Source of the DNA: an uncultured Oscillospiraceae bacterium
Lineage (GTDB): Bacteria; Bacillota; Clostridia; Oscillospirales; Oscillospiraceae
Assembly: GCA_910587345.1 (NCBI GenBank)
Contig: CAJUKH010000038.1
Location: 166,284-230,283, forward strand
Length of the DNA: 64,000 bases
Direction of reading: 5' to 3'
The number at the start of each line of letters is the position of its first letter. Position 1 is the stretch's first letter. The position numbers and the translations under genes were made by a program. The notes below the pieces were generated by a model, which was given only the letters and a program-made list of their open reading frames with translations, had not been told where the DNA came from and did not search any database. Shown in pieces: positions 22,323-30,267 of this stretch.

Positions 22323-23525
22323 TCATATCACACTTTTCTTCCTTTTTCCACAGGTTTTTTGCCCCATCTGTATCCCAAGGGCCGCCATGAGAAAAAAGGC
22401 AAGGAAGACCATCCAGGCCGCGGCGGTGGAGATGGTGAGGGCGGTATAGAAATCGGTGCCGGCAATGCCCTCCACCTGTTGGGCAAGGTAGCTGGATACG
22501 CTTTCTTCCAGCGGGAAGAGACGGAGGGCCACTCCTGTCAGAAGGGCGGAAAAACAGCCGTGGAGCAGCTTGCCGCCGATGTAGGTCCATACGGTAAGGC
22601 CGCTTTCCCCCAGAAAGGAGAGGACTTGACAGTGGACCGAGACCCCCGCCCAGCCCAGCAAAAAGGCGGCCATGGCCACCTTGCCGTGGAAGGAACCGTC
22701 TCCCGCCAGGCTCCACACACCGGAGGACAGCTCCAGAAGCCCGGTCAGGAGCCGCTGTGCCCAGAGCCGGGTGAGGCCCAGCGGGGCGAAGAGCCGCTCT
22801 AAAACGCCTGCAAAGGCGGGAAGAAGCCCTGAGAGGGTGCAAAGCCGGAGGATCACTGTAAAACAGACCACAAAGGCGCAGATGTTCAGCGAGGATGTGA
22901 CAGCGCCTTTCACCGCATCGGTGAAGGCGGTGGTGAACCGCTTGGCGGCAATGGGGGAGGAGGCTCTTTGCCCCCGGCTCTCCGTCTCCCTTCGGCGGTA
23001 GAAGCGAAAGACCAGCCCCACACAGAGAGAGGCTGTGGCGTGGATCAGGCACAACAGTAGCCCTACCCGGCTGTCGGCAAAGATGCCGGCCCCCACCACA
23101 CCCAGGATAAAGGCAGGGCCGGAATTGTTGCAGAAGGCCAGCAGCCGCTCACACTCCGTCTTGGTGCATTGGCCGTTTTCATAGAGGGTCAAAGCGGCCC
23201 GGGCACCCACGGGATACCCGCCCACAAAGCCAAGGGCCAGCGGAGCGGCACAGGAGCCGTTCAAGTGGAATAAAGGACGCATGACAGGCTCCAAAAGCCG
23301 GCCCAGATATCCCGCCAGCCCCAGAGAAATGACCAGAGAGGTCAGAATGAAGAAAGGGAAGAGAGAGGGCAGGATCACGTTATAGCAAAGTCCCAGTCCT
23401 TCCCGGACGGCCCCGCCCACCTCCCGGGGCCAAAGGATCAGCCCGGCGGTGCAGCACAGAAGCCCTCCGCTAACCAGCATATCCCGCAGCCAAGGCCGCC
23501 GCAGCAATCGAAACAAAATAATCAC
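22323..23525 (-). CDS. ylbJ: YlbJ-like sporulation membrane protein (nucleoside-recognition/Gate domain)
   Basis: About 400 residues with eight or more membrane helices. Two Gate-type segments are visible: ILPSLFPFFILTSLVISLG with GGYPVGARAALTLYENGQC, and the related pattern in the second half (SFLGESGLTVWTYIGGKL). YlbJ is a sporulation membrane protein made under mother-cell control in Bacillus. The start is uncertain: GTG 23525 gives the full first helix, while ATG 23480 gives a shorter product; neither has a strong ribosome site. The GTG sits in a hairpin (23524-23553). Confidence 0.75.
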   Translation of the reverse strand: MIILFRLLRRPWLRDMLVSGGLLCCTAGLILWPREVGGAVREGLGLCYNVILPSLFPFFILTSLVISLGLAGYLGRLLEPVMRPLFHLNGSCAAPLALGFVGGYPVGARAALTLYENGQCTKTECERLLAFCNNSGPAFILGVVGAGIFADSRVGLLLCLIHATASLCVGLVFRFYRRRETESRGQRASSPIAAKRFTTAFTDAVKGAVTSSLNICAFVVCFTVILRLCTLSGLLPAFAGVLERLFAPLGLTRLWAQRLLTGLLELSSGVWSLAGDGSFHGKVAMAAFLLGWAGVSVHCQVLSFLGESGLTVWTYIGGKLLHGCFSALLTGVALRLFPLEESVSSYLAQQVEGIAGTDFYTALTISTAAAWMVFLAFFLMAALGIQMGQKTCGKRKKSVI

Positions 23526-23650
23526 CCCCGCCGGAAAGAGTATGCGGCGGGGGCGGAAAATAGAAGGGAAAGGGGCGGCAAATGGTAAAATATACGGAAG
23601 GGATACCTGAAAGGGGGCAGAGGAATACCCCCGCCGGAGGAGAGGGCTTT

Positions 23651-24241
23651 TCAGCTTCGGAAGGTGTGCTGGAACAGATGATAATCCTGCTCCAGTTTGT
23701 CCCACAGGGAGTATTCCCCGCGGTGAAGGACCCAGTCGATGACAACACCCCGGAAATGGCGGTAAAAGAAGTCGGCGGTCTGCCGCGGGTCCAGAGAGGG
23801 CGCTATGGCCCCTTCTCGGTGAAGATCCTCCAAACAGTGCTCCATGGTACGAAGGGTGTAGCGGTTGGGGGAGACCACGTTGGTCTGGGGATCGGAGAGG
23901 CGGCGGATATAGTAGAAGGCCATGGTTTGCCACCCCATATCCTCCATATATCTGGCGTAAAGGCGCAGCAGCCGGTCCAGCTGCTGGGCAGCAGGCTCTG
24001 ACCGGTAGGAGGCCAGGGCTTTTTCCATATAGCCGTCCAGGGAGGAAAAGGCGTGGGCCACCAAATCTTCTTTGGAGGAGAAATGATGGTAGAAGGCCCC
24101 CGTTGTGACCCCGGCGGCGGTGCAGATATCCCGGATGGTCATTTTGTCAAAGCCGACCTGCCGGGTCAATCGGATGGCGGCGTCCAAAATGGCCAGCCGG
24201 GTGGCCTCGCCCTGAACCTGCCGGCGGCTTTGATAATCCAT
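23651..24241 (-). CDS. TetR/AcrR-family transcriptional repressor
   Basis: 196 residues. The N-terminal helix-turn-helix is TIRDICTAAGVTTGAFYHHF, the standard TetR recognition region. The C-terminal ligand domain (about 70-196) is helical and gives no clue to the ligand. It is divergent from the DegV gene, and a perfect 17-bp palindrome covers both -10 boxes in between, so it most likely represses both itself and degV. ATG 24241 follows AAGGAGAGATTTTC. Confidence 0.92.
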   Translation of the reverse strand: MDYQSRRQVQGEATRLAILDAAIRLTRQVGFDKMTIRDICTAAGVTTGAFYHHFSSKEDLVAHAFSSLDGYMEKALASYRSEPAAQQLDRLLRLYARYMEDMGWQTMAFYYIRRLSDPQTNVVSPNRYTLRTMEHCLEDLHREGAIAPSLDPRQTADFFYRHFRGVVIDWVLHRGEYSLWDKLEQDYHLFQHTFRS

Positions 24242-24253
24242 GAAAATCTCTCC

Positions 24254-24305
24254 TTGACAGTCGGGTTTGGAGTGACTATAATAGTCACATAACTTTGTTA
24301 TCCAA
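24254..24305. promoter_or_regulatory. face-to-face tetR/degV promoters with shared palindromic operator
   Basis: Plus strand: TTGACA (24254-24259), 17-base spacer, TATAAT (24277-24282). Minus strand: TTGGAT (24305-24300), 16-base spacer, TATTAT (24283-24278). The operator GTGACTAT-A-ATAGTCAC (24272-24288) is a perfect palindrome lying over both -10 boxes. Confidence 0.85.
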
Positions 24306-24358
24306 CAAGGCCATTATAACTGGACAGGCCTTGTGTGTCAAGCATTGGAGGAGTGTTC

Positions 24359-25228
24359 TTGAGTATCAATCCTGAAAAAATCGCCTTTCTGGTAGACTCC
24401 TGCGCAGAGATGGAGCCTCGGCACCGGAAGGGACTGCCGGTCTATGTGGTGCCCCTGCGCATCGCCTGTAAGGATAAGGATTACAATGATGGGGAGGATA
24501 TTTCAGCCAAGGATATCTATAAGCGGCTGGAAAAGGGAGAGCTGCCCAAAACCTCCCTGCCTGACATGATGCGGGTGGACAGGACCTTGGAGAACATCAA
24601 GAAGGACGGCTACGAGAAGGTTATCGTCCTGCCCCTGTCTTCCGGCCTTTCCGGTACCCACAATATGTTTCGCCTGGCCTGTGAGGAGCGGGAGGATCTG
24701 GAGACCGCCGTGTTCCAGACATACAGCGGCGCCATCCCCATCGGCGGGGTGGTCCTTCAGCTGTGGGAGGACATCCAGAGGGGGATGAAGTGGGAACAGC
24801 TGGTGGGCCAGCGGGTGGAGCATCTGCTGCGGAATACCCACGCCTTCTTTTCGGTGGATACGCTGGAATATCTGCAAAAGGGCGGGCGTATCGGAAAAAT
24901 CACCGCTTTGGCGGGGACGGTACTGAACATCAAGCCCATCCTCACCTTTGCCGAGGACGGCCAGCTGGTGAACGTGGCCAAGGTCCGGGGCCGCAAGCAG
25001 GTCCAGGGCAAGCTCATCGAGCTGGTGAAGGAACAGGTGGGGGACCACAAGGCTTTTAACCTTCTGGTGGCCAACGGCGGCGCCGAGGAGGAGATGAAGC
25101 AGCTGAAGGCGGATCTGATGGAGGCTATCCCCGGCTGCCGGCACATCTGGGACTCCCATATTGACGGGACCCTCAGTGTGTATATCGGCAAGGGGGTTCT
25201 GGGGGCGGCCATTCAGTTTTTGGATTAA
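24359..25228 (+). CDS. DegV family fatty-acid-binding protein
   Basis: 289 residues of the DegV/FakB fold, which binds a single fatty acid; FakB proteins present it to the kinase FakA for incorporation into phospholipid. Family marks: FLVDSCAEM near the start, the SSGLSGTHN loop near residue 90, and the late GGRIG segment. I chose TTG 24359 because GGAGG lies 7 bases upstream; GTG 24335 is an alternative. Control by a divergent TetR regulator suggests a response to a fatty acid or similar ligand (inference). No fakA lies nearby. Confidence 0.9.
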   Translation: MSINPEKIAFLVDSCAEMEPRHRKGLPVYVVPLRIACKDKDYNDGEDISAKDIYKRLEKGELPKTSLPDMMRVDRTLENIKKDGYEKVIVLPLSSGLSGTHNMFRLACEEREDLETAVFQTYSGAIPIGGVVLQLWEDIQRGMKWEQLVGQRVEHLLRNTHAFFSVDTLEYLQKGGRIGKITALAGTVLNIKPILTFAEDGQLVNVAKVRGRKQVQGKLIELVKEQVGDHKAFNLLVANGGAEEEMKQLKADLMEAIPGCRHIWDSHIDGTLSVYIGKGVLGAAIQFLD

Positions 25229-25233
25229 AGACG

Positions 25234-25277
25234 AAAAAAGGGAGGCCTTGCGGCAACGCGCAATGCCTCCCTTTTTG
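25234..25277. terminator. bidirectional terminator between degV and the sensor kinase gene
   Basis: AAAAAGGGAGGCCTTGCG, loop, CGCAATGCCTCCCTTTTT. Confidence 0.8.
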
Positions 25278-25307
25278 TATCAAGACGCGGTTTATAAACC
25301 GCATCTT

Positions 25308-27356
25308 TTATTTTGCCTGGGGGAAGGAAACCACCGCTTTAAACAGGTCCCCGTCCACCTCCAGACGGAAGACGCCGCCCTGCAATTCCGTCAGACTCCG
25401 GGCGATGGAAAGGCCCAGACCGCTGCCCTCGCTGGTGCGGCTCTCATCTCCCCGTACAAACCGCTCCATCAGCTGTTCGGCGGGGATGTTCAGCTGGGAG
25501 GCGGAGATGTTTTTCAGCGACAGGGTCACCCAGCCGTCCCAGGCCACCAGATCCAGATAGACCCGGGTGGCGGGCATGGCGTATTTCACGCAGTTGCCCA
25601 TGAGATTGTCCAGAATGCGCCAGAAATGGCGGCCATCGGCGGAGACATAGACCTCCTCCTCGGTCATGGAGGTGACCAGTTGGAGCTGGGCGGATTCCAG
25701 CTTCTCGCTGTACTCTCCGATGGCCTGGTTGATCAGCTGGACCACCCCCAGCCGCTCGGTGTTTACCGGCAGGGTGCCCGTGGAGGCCTTGGAGGCCTCC
25801 ACCAAGTCCTCGGTGAGCTTTTTCAGCCGCTGGCTCTTCCGGTCCAGTACCTCGATATATTCCCGGGCCTTTTCCCCCTGAATGTCCTCTTTCTTCAAAA
25901 GGTCCACATAGTTGATGATGGAGGTGAGAGGGGTTTTCAGGTCGTGGGAGACGTTGGTGATCAGCTCAGCCTTCATCCGCTCGGACTTAATGCGCTCGTC
26001 CACGGCGGTGTTGATGGCGCTGCCCAGGTCGTTGAGCTGCTCGGCGTGGGTGCGAAGGTCGGCAAAGCGTTTCATGCCGGAGGTGTCGATCACGGTCTCC
26101 GGCGCGCCGCCCACAATGGCCTCGGTGCCCCGGCGGAGCTTGTGCCACTGCTCTACCCACTGGCAGATAAGGAATAGAACAGCCCCCTGATAGAAGGGGA
26201 TCAGGATGACGGTGGCGCCGGTGAGGGCGGTACCGATGAGATAGGCCAGAAAAAGGCAGATGGTCCGCTGGGTCATGTTCCAGTTGCCGAAGGTGACACT
26301 CCACCAGCTGCCCAGCTTCAGGAAAAGCCGGCCGCACCATTTCAAAACGATCCAGATGACGGTATTGCGGAAAAGAGTGTGAGTCTTAAACCGGGTGGCG
26401 GTGGACATGAGTCCCGCTTCGATCAGGGCAAAGCCGGCGGTGAAGGAGGCCCCGGCCACCCCGATCATGGCGTAGAAGGAAGAGTTGTTCAGGTGGTAGA
26501 GGTAGGCCTCGGTTATGGCGTTGCAGCCAAGAGCGAAGCACATCATCCCGGCCCAAGTCATGGCAAAGAGATAGAGGTCATAGGGAATTTTGTCGGTCCA
26601 GTTGAGGGTAAAGGTTTCCGCCCCACGCCGTCGTCCGGCGCAGCACATGAGAAGGACCGTGCCCGCCAAAGCGGCAAGGGTCAGGGCCGCTGTCCACCAA
26701 AGGATACGGATGTCTCCCCGGGTGAAAGAATCCTTCAAATTCCGAAACTCGTCCTGCACAGGGTAGCGCTCGTCCACGCCGTATTCCAGAGCATACTGAT
26801 AGGTTGGCCCGTCCTGGTAGAGAGATTTGGTGTTGCCGGTGACTTCACCGATGATCTCATCCTCCGCCCCAAAGAAGATGGTGAGATTGGCTTTATCATC
26901 GTACTCCCGGTAGCTGTAGTCCACCCGGGAGGGCGTGATGGACCGGATATGGCGGTAAAGGTCATCGGTGGAAACATGGGCCAGGCTGTCCTCCCCGGAG
27001 GAGCTGAGGAGGATCTCCCCGGTGTCGTTGTCCCGGATGATAAAGCGGAAGTTGGTGCGCTCCGGACTCAGAGCCTCCAGAGCCTCCTGATAAAACTGCC
27101 CCTTCAGATAGCCCAGCGGGTGGTCCCGACGCTGGGTGTCGTAGTCGTCCAAAACCTCCATCAGCTGGCTGTACTTGCCGTTCATGGCCTGATTCCAGCC
27201 CACAGAGTAGGTGTAGTCCCCCGATTCAAAGAGGGTATCCCAGTAAAAGCCGCAGTAGACCCAGCCGAAGGCGGCCGCTACGGCGCAGGCAAGGGTGAGG
27301 AGCAGGGCTATGGCTTTCACCAGGGCGTAGGAGCGAAAATCCTGTCTCATGGTCAT
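25308..27356 (-). CDS. membrane sensor histidine kinase
   Basis: 682 residues. A first membrane helix (about 12-35) is followed by an extracytoplasmic sensor region to about residue 215, then several further membrane helices to about 400. The HisKA motif NVSHDLKTPLTSIINY has the phospho-acceptor near His472, and the ATPase domain ends in GSGLGLSIARSL. The N-terminal signal is unknown. ATG 27356 follows GGGAGATGAT. It lies downstream of its response regulator (27530-28231), separated by 173 bases in which I see no gene or terminator. Confidence 0.9.
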   Translation of the reverse strand: MTMRQDFRSYALVKAIALLLTLACAVAAAFGWVYCGFYWDTLFESGDYTYSVGWNQAMNGKYSQLMEVLDDYDTQRRDHPLGYLKGQFYQEALEALSPERTNFRFIIRDNDTGEILLSSSGEDSLAHVSTDDLYRHIRSITPSRVDYSYREYDDKANLTIFFGAEDEIIGEVTGNTKSLYQDGPTYQYALEYGVDERYPVQDEFRNLKDSFTRGDIRILWWTAALTLAALAGTVLLMCCAGRRRGAETFTLNWTDKIPYDLYLFAMTWAGMMCFALGCNAITEAYLYHLNNSSFYAMIGVAGASFTAGFALIEAGLMSTATRFKTHTLFRNTVIWIVLKWCGRLFLKLGSWWSVTFGNWNMTQRTICLFLAYLIGTALTGATVILIPFYQGAVLFLICQWVEQWHKLRRGTEAIVGGAPETVIDTSGMKRFADLRTHAEQLNDLGSAINTAVDERIKSERMKAELITNVSHDLKTPLTSIINYVDLLKKEDIQGEKAREYIEVLDRKSQRLKKLTEDLVEASKASTGTLPVNTERLGVVQLINQAIGEYSEKLESAQLQLVTSMTEEEVYVSADGRHFWRILDNLMGNCVKYAMPATRVYLDLVAWDGWVTLSLKNISASQLNIPAEQLMERFVRGDESRTSEGSGLGLSIARSLTELQGGVFRLEVDGDLFKAVVSFPQAK

Positions 27357-27529
27357 ATCATCTCCCAAAAATATGAGGAACCAGGCAGAAAACCCGGTTG
27401 GGCGCTGCAATGTTCTCTCGGTCAATGGATATAAGGCCCTCCAACTTCACAAGCCGGCGGCGCCTTGGGGCCTGCGGTTCGTTTGTTCGCTCCGGGCCTT
27501 ATCTTGCTGCCGGAGGGCTGCGCCGCGCC

Positions 27530-28231
27530 CTATACCTTCTCCATTTTATAGCCAAGGCCCCAGACAACCTTGATATACCGGGGGTTGGCGGGGTCGATCT
27601 CGATTTTTTCCCGCAGATGCCGAATGTGGACCGCCACCGTGTTTTCCGAGCCGTAGGCCGGGTCGTTCCACACCTTCTCATAGATCTGGATGGTGGAATA
27701 GACCTGTCCCGGATGCTGGAGGAGAAGGCGGAGAATGTTGAACTCCAGCGGGGTCAGGCTTACCGGCTCTCCGTCCACCGTCACCGATTTGGCGGCGTCG
27801 TCCATGACAATGCCGCCGTTTTTCAAAAGCCCGTCGTCAGTGGCCCCGCCGCTGTCCCGGCCGCCCAAAAGGGTGTACCGCCGCAGCTGGCTTTTGACCC
27901 GGGCCATGACCTCCATGGGATTGAAGGGCTTGGTCACATAGTCATCCGCCCCGATGTTCAGCCCCAGCACCTTGTCGGCGTCCTCCGATTTGGCGGTCAG
28001 GAGGATGATGGGCACATTGCATACCTCCCGCAGCCGGGCGGTGGCCCGAATGCCGTCCAGATTGGGCATCATCACGTCCATGAGGATGAGATGGACCTCA
28101 TTTTCCTCCACCGCTTTCAGGGCCTGCTGGCCGTCGTAGGCGGCGATGGTGTGGTAGCCTTCACTGGAGAGATAGATGTCCAGAGCGGAGACGATGTCCC
28201 TGTCGTCGTCACAGATAAGAATGTTATACAT
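27530..28231 (-). CDS. OmpR-family response regulator
   Basis: 233 residues. The receiver domain has the acidic pocket Asp8-Asp9 and the phospho-acceptor Asp52 (LMDVMMP), the switch residue region LLTAKSED and the lysine in VTKPFNP. The C-terminal winged helix (ENTVAVHIRHLREKIE) is the OmpR/PhoB type. It is the first gene of a two-gene unit with the kinase at 25308-27356. GAGGT precedes ATG 28231. Target genes are unknown. Confidence 0.93.
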   Translation of the reverse strand: MYNILICDDDRDIVSALDIYLSSEGYHTIAAYDGQQALKAVEENEVHLILMDVMMPNLDGIRATARLREVCNVPIILLTAKSEDADKVLGLNIGADDYVTKPFNPMEVMARVKSQLRRYTLLGGRDSGGATDDGLLKNGGIVMDDAAKSVTVDGEPVSLTPLEFNILRLLLQHPGQVYSTIQIYEKVWNDPAYGSENTVAVHIRHLREKIEIDPANPRYIKVVWGLGYKMEKV

Positions 28232-28393
28232 GGCGATCACCTCGTGAAGATAGTATATCGAAGAAAGTTTAAGAGGGAAAGCGGAAAAGTTTTAAGATAT
28301 TTTGAAATTCTCAAAAAGGTGAACTGATTTTACCACAATCAGGAGGCAAAATGTAGTATTATAAAGAAAAAACTTGAACAGGGAGGGAGAAAT

Positions 28394-28888
28394 ATGCGCT
28401 GGCAGGTGGCGGGGGGAGACCCCTATGCCCTTTTGTCCGACCTTCTGGCCCGGGAGGAGGGCATCTCCCCGTTGCCCCTTATTGCCCGGCGGGAGAGGGG
28501 CAAGCCGTGGTTTCCCGGCCATCCCCGCCTCCATTTCAGCCTGAGCCATTCCGGGGATCTGGCGCTTTGCGCGCTGGGGGAGAAGGCGTTGGGGGCCGAT
28601 ATCGAGGTGGTTCGCCCCCGGTCCGCCGGCCTGCCCCGGTATGCCCTCAGTGGCCGGGAGCATGTCTGGTATGAGATGCGGGGGAGCCGGTGGGAGGATT
28701 TTTACACCCTTTGGACCTTGAAAGAGGCCCGGGTGAAATGCACCGGGGAAGGGCTGTCCCCAGCCACGGTACGGAACATAGAGGTCCCTCTTCTGGCCCC
28801 GGGAGAGGTGGGAGAACTGGGGGGATTCCGCTTTGCCGCTCTGGCCGGAGAGGGGTGGCGGGGGGCTGTCTGTGAGAAAAATTTTTAA
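28394..28888 (+). CDS. 4'-phosphopantetheinyl transferase (Sfp type, short)
   Basis: 164 residues. It has the Mg2+/CoA motifs of the Sfp superfamily: GADIEVVRP and the second WTLKEARVKCTGEGL. It moves the phosphopantetheine arm from CoA to a carrier protein. It is shorter than classical Sfp (about 220 residues) and lacks part of the N-terminal pseudo-half. No peptide or polyketide synthase lies in the window, so the carrier protein cannot be named. ATG 28394 follows GGGAGGGAG. Confidence 0.85.
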   Translation: MRWQVAGGDPYALLSDLLAREEGISPLPLIARRERGKPWFPGHPRLHFSLSHSGDLALCALGEKALGADIEVVRPRSAGLPRYALSGREHVWYEMRGSRWEDFYTLWTLKEARVKCTGEGLSPATVRNIEVPLLAPGEVGELGGFRFAALAGEGWRGAVCEKNF

Positions 28889-28896
28889 GAAATGGG

Positions 28897-28934
28897 AAAA
28901 AAGCGCCCATTCTGCTACACAGAAGGGCGCTTTT
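28897..28934 (+). terminator. terminator after the phosphopantetheinyl transferase gene
   Basis: AAAAAGCGCCCATTCT, loop, AGAAGGGCGCTTTT. Confidence 0.75.
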
Positions 28935-28979
28935 CGATTATAATAGAAATCAAACAGAAAAAATGGGGAGGGGCGAAAT

Positions 28980-29924
28980 ATGAATTACATCGGGATAGAC
29001 CTGGGCGGCACCAATGTGGCCGCCGGCGTGGTCACGGAAAAGGGGGAGCTTCTGGGCAAGGCAAGCGTCCCCACTCCCCGGGGGGCGGAGGCGGTGGCCG
29101 ACGCCATCGCACTGGCCGCCCGGCAGGCCGCCGGGGCCACCGGCGTGCCGCTGTCCGGCATCAAGGCCATCGGCCTTACCGCCCCCGGCTCCATCGACCC
29201 GGAGACCGGGGTGGCGCTGCGGGTGGTCAATATGGACCTGGAAAATGTGCCTTTATGCGACATGGTAAGCCGGCGGCTGGACCTGCCCGCCCTGCTGGAA
29301 AACGACGCCAACGCCGCCGCGCTGGGGGAGTATGTGGCGGGGGCAGGCTGGGGTCACAAGTCTCTGGTGGCCGTCACTCTGGGCACTGGCGTGGGGGCGG
29401 GGGCAGTGCTGGACGGTAAACTCTTCACCGGCTTCAACTATGCCGGCATGGAGGCCGGCCACACCGTCATCCGCCGGGGCGGGCGGCAGTGCAACTGCGG
29501 CAGAAAGGGCTGCTGGGAGACCTATGCCTCGGCCACCGGTCTGATCCTCTCCACCCGGGAGGCCATGGCCCTTCACCCGGAGAGTGCGCTGTGGCAGTTG
29601 GCGCCCGCCTCCGACCGGGTCAGCGGCAGGACCGCCTTTGACGCCGCCCAGACCGGAGACCCCACCGCCCGGGAGGTGGTGGAGAACTACATTACCGACC
29701 TGGCCTGCGGCCTTGCCAACCTCATCAATCTCTTTCAGCCCGAGGTCCTCTGTATCGGGGGCGGGGTCTCCGCCCAGGGGGAGGCTCTGCTGGCCCCCGT
29801 TCGGACCATTTTGGACCGGGAGGAGTTCACCCGCTCCAGCCCCCGCCGGACCCAGGTCCGTACCGCCCGGCTGGGCAATGACGCCGGTATCATCGGCGCC
29901 GCTTTGCTGGGGGAGTACCGTTAA
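28980..29924 (+). CDS. glk: ROK family glucokinase
   Basis: 314 residues. The ATP phosphate motif is IGIDLGGTNVAAGVV, the sugar-binding region is AGHTVI, and the ROK zinc motif CNCGRKGCWE is intact. It phosphorylates glucose to glucose 6-phosphate in the cytoplasm; other hexoses are possible. ATG 28980 follows GGGGAGGGG. No repressor-type DNA-binding domain is fused, so it is the kinase branch of the family. Confidence 0.92.
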   Translation: MNYIGIDLGGTNVAAGVVTEKGELLGKASVPTPRGAEAVADAIALAARQAAGATGVPLSGIKAIGLTAPGSIDPETGVALRVVNMDLENVPLCDMVSRRLDLPALLENDANAAALGEYVAGAGWGHKSLVAVTLGTGVGAGAVLDGKLFTGFNYAGMEAGHTVIRRGGRQCNCGRKGCWETYASATGLILSTREAMALHPESALWQLAPASDRVSGRTAFDAAQTGDPTAREVVENYITDLACGLANLINLFQPEVLCIGGGVSAQGEALLAPVRTILDREEFTRSSPRRTQVRTARLGNDAGIIGAALLGEYR

Positions 29925-29927
29925 GGC

Positions 29928-30203
29928 TCAAAGAGGTTCGACCCGGGAGAAGGTGGGACCCTCCGGCTCACCGTGGGGGTGGTCACTGTGTTCGGCCAGA
30001 GCGGTCCAGGCGCCGTAGAGAACGGCGGCCAAAATGGCGATGGCCTGGACCTTGTTATCTTTCAGCCAGGGGCCGTATTTTTCCCAGAGAGGGATGCTTT
30101 TGCCGTCCAGAAGGGCCTCCGCCCCGTAGAGGAGCGCCACCGATACCACCACACATACCCCCAGCCGGGTGAGGGTATCCTGCCCTATGGAATCCAATTT
30201 CAA
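29928..30203 (-). CDS. small hypothetical membrane protein
   Basis: About 91 residues with two membrane helices (about 15-33 and 52-70) and a histidine-rich tail (AEHSDHPHGEPEG). I chose TTG 30203 because AAGGAGG lies 8 bases upstream; GTG 30209 is too close to it. Family not recognised. It is convergent with glk, 3 bases apart, and divergent from the P-type ATPase gene. Confidence 0.55.
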   Translation of the reverse strand: MKLDSIGQDTLTRLGVCVVVSVALLYGAEALLDGKSIPLWEKYGPWLKDNKVQAIAILAAVLYGAWTALAEHSDHPHGEPEGPTFSRVEPL

Positions 30204-30267
30204 GGTCACCGCCTCCTTACTGTTATAGCAGTATAGTGTATGAATCTTACGGATAGAAGGTGAATCC

